64,000 bases of DNA from Acidiphilium acidophilum (GTDB lineage Bacteria > Pseudomonadota > Alphaproteobacteria > Acetobacterales > Acetobacteraceae), in the NCBI RefSeq assembly GCF_033842475.1, contig NZ_JAWXYB010000018.1, positions 3,575,653-3,639,652 of the forward strand, read 5' to 3'. Made by a program: the position numbers and the translations under genes. This document shows, piece by piece, positions 62,499-64,000 of the stretch. How positions within the stretch are numbered: position 1 is the stretch's first letter; each line of letters starts with the position of its first letter. Under the pieces are notes generated by a model, which worked only from the letters and a program-made list of their open reading frames with translations, was not told the DNA's origin and made no database searches.

Positions 62499-63306
62499 GG
62501 CATTGTCAGGTTGACGAGGGCAGCGGGTGTCCGTAGCGATTTGGCATGATCGACCTGAGCTTGATGTTGCCTTTGAAGGGGTATCGCTTTCCCCGATCGG
62601 TGATCGCGTATGCGGTCTGGAGCTATTACCGGTTCAACCTGAGCCTGCGGGACGTTGAAGATCTGCTGGCTGAACGGGGTGTGACGGTCAGCTACGAGAC
62701 GATCCGGGTGTGGGTCGATCGGTTCGGACCACAGATGGCCTCACAGATCCGGCGCGACCGGCCGCCGGCAGGCAATAAATGGCACATCGACGAAATGGTA
62801 ATCACCATCGGCGGTGAGCCGCGCTGGCTTTGGCGCGCCGTCGATGACCGGGGTGATGTGCTGGAAATCCTGGTCCAGAAACGCCCCAATGCCGATGCCG
62901 CCCGACGATTTCTCCGCAAGCTGATGCGCCGATGGGGGCAGCCGCGCGTCGTGGTGACCGACAAGCTGCGAAGCTACGACGTCGCATTCCGCACGGATTG
63001 CCGCAGTGCCGATCATCGATCCCATAAGCGGTTGAACAATCGGATCGAAGCTTCTCACCGCCATACAAGGCGACGAGAAAAGATCATGGGCCGGTTCAAG
63101 TCCGCCGGCCATGCCCAGAGATTTCTCGCCACCCACGACCAGATCGTCACCCTGTTCCGCCCGAAACGCCATCGCCTCTCCGCCCGATCATTCCGCCACA
63201 GCCGGGCCGACGCATTCTCGCTCTGGGCCGACTACACCGCCAAACTGGCCGCCTGATCAATCGGATCTCGTCAAATCGCGCCTCATCCGATCAACTTGAC
63301 AATGCC
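62499..63306 (+). mobile_element. IS6-family element, copy 3 (808 bp)
   Basis: Complete GGCATTGTC ... GACAATGCC. No 8-bp duplication seen across it (left flank GTGGGAGA, right flank CGCCGGCC), which again implies a rearrangement. Confidence 0.93.
62546..63256 (+). CDS. IS6-family transposase, copy 3
   Basis: 236 residues, differing from copy 2 by about two residues (e.g. DVAFRTD for DVALRTD). Catalytic residues intact. Confidence 0.95.
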   Translation: MIDLSLMLPLKGYRFPRSVIAYAVWSYYRFNLSLRDVEDLLAERGVTVSYETIRVWVDRFGPQMASQIRRDRPPAGNKWHIDEMVITIGGEPRWLWRAVDDRGDVLEILVQKRPNADAARRFLRKLMRRWGQPRVVVTDKLRSYDVAFRTDCRSADHRSHKRLNNRIEASHRHTRRREKIMGRFKSAGHAQRFLATHDQIVTLFRPKRHRLSARSFRHSRADAFSLWADYTAKLAA

Positions 63307-63463
63307 CGCCGGCCTGATCGGCATCCGTCGCGATGACCAGAGTGCCGCCGAGCGATGCCGTATGCTCGACCAGATGGCACAGCGCCGTGACGGTGCGTGG
63401 CCCCAGCCCGCCGGTGGTAGCGACATGTATCGTGTCCGTATGGTTGGAAACCAGTGGTAATTA
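63307..63463 (-). pseudogene. Toprim-domain fragment of a plasmid primase/relaxase-type protein
   Basis: Minus strand reads HVATTGGLGPRTVTALCHL, then LVIATDADQAG, the DxDxxG motif of a Toprim domain as in TraC/DUF3991-type proteins encoded by mobilisable plasmids. Cut on its downstream side by IS6 copy 3 and lacking the upstream part. Confidence 0.55.
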
Positions 63464-63695
63464 TATTACTGAAAAACAGATCACGATATTTATAAAAATA
63501 TTTTATTTGATAATCACTAATTTTGATAGAAATAATTTTTAATAATACATAGTATTTTGAAATGATATTACTGGTTTTTTTACATAGTAATATTATGTAA
63601 TGAGTTTCGCGTTGTTTTCGTTGAGAAAATTAAATGGCATGGCGATTGCATTACGCAATTGCAGATAAGGGTCTGCGTTTTTTTTCCGATTTAAA
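63464..63695. other. AT-rich intergenic stretch
   Basis: About 230 bp of roughly one-quarter GC, in contrast to the 60-65 percent GC neighbours, with A/T runs and inverted repeats such as TAGTAATATTA. No ORF supported. Possibly the promoter region of the next gene in recently acquired or plasmid-origin DNA. Confidence 0.6.
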
Positions 63696-63710
63696 ATGAA
63701 AGACAATGCG

Positions 63711-64000
63711 ATGAAGAAGGCAATAGTTTTTGCAGGCGTTCTTGCTCTCAGCGCCATAGGCGCATCGACAGCTCTAGCTGGAACGATGGCGCAGCCTTAT
63801 GGTACGTTCACGATCAATGCGACTGGAACAGTTAAAACATTACCCACCGGGTCTCCACTTAATTCTATATCAAGCTTCACACTGCCGGCGGATGAGACCG
63901 TCAGTAGTATCCCAGCAACGTATTTTGGTTACGCAAACGCTTTCCTGACAACTCTAGCTCTGGGGCAATCCGTAACGATAAGCCCGCTTACTGTACCTGT
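63711..64000 (+). CDS. Secreted protein, partial (3' end off-window)
   Basis: From the ATG at 63711: MKKAIVFAGVLALSAIGASTALA is a clear Sec signal peptide with an AxA cleavage site, here quoted in two parts as MKKAIVFAGVLA and LSAIGASTALA. The mature part is rich in Thr, Ser, Pro and Gly (GTFTINATGTVKTLPTGSP). No family recognised; a PEP-CTERM-like or cell-surface protein is possible. An in-frame ATG at 63696 would add five residues. Confidence 0.75.
   Translation, partial: MKKAIVFAGVLALSAIGASTALAGTMAQPYGTFTINATGTVKTLPTGSPLNSISSFTLPADETVSSIPATYFGYANAFLTTLALGQSVTISPLTVP

Overview
The window looks like a GC-rich alphaproteobacterial genome, probably an acidophilic or acetic-acid-type Rhodospirillales member such as an Acidiphilium-like organism. 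That placement is inferred from codon use, gene families and IS types; no rRNA or marker gene is present. It is a heavily IS-loaded accessory region, either plasmid or genomic island. No tRNA, rRNA or CRISPR array was recognised.

Region 1-5717 is the right part of a Mu/Tn7-like transposon (the rest lies off-window). Its end region is invaded by a group II intron (2471-5503), and the intron's reverse transcriptase gene is itself interrupted by a 1,038-bp element with 36-bp perfect inverted repeats. Next comes a nitric-oxide module (flavohemoglobin hmp, an NsrR-type regulator and a globin-like remnant), then a MarR-type regulator divergent from a ClC-CBS channel/HPP-CBS pair, a decayed SF1 helicase gene and a CBS-BON protein.

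Region 17.3-25.4 kb is a catabolic locus. On the minus strand lie a GntR regulator, an MFS transporter, a molybdenum hydroxylase large subunit, an acetamidase/formamidase and an SDR. A divergent alpha/beta-hydrolase-SDR pair, both members lacking the usual catalytic residues, faces them. Region 25.5-31.9 kb holds a CbbR-like regulator, the DabB-DabA inorganic-carbon pump and CysD, pointing to CO2 concentration. An oxalyl-CoA-synthetase-like enzyme and a ketopantoate-reductase-like protein follow.

From 34.6 kb onward the window is a stack of nested insertions. A 513-residue transposase gene is split by an IS4-like and an IS1634-like element and sits against a dnaE2 3' fragment. A complete copy of the Mu/Tn7-like transposon (42285-47159) lies exactly in the hipB/hipA overlap. 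A 412-residue gene of unknown function is split by IS256 and IS4 copies. A flavin monooxygenase, an adh fragment, a Xre-RES toxin-antitoxin pair, a recQ fragment, three IS6 copies, an IS1595 element split by IS256, and vapBC follow. The window ends with a Toprim fragment, an AT-rich stretch and the start of a secreted protein.

Most boundaries below come from comparing duplicate copies and target-site duplications inside the window. In three cases, removing the insertion restores an intact reading frame.
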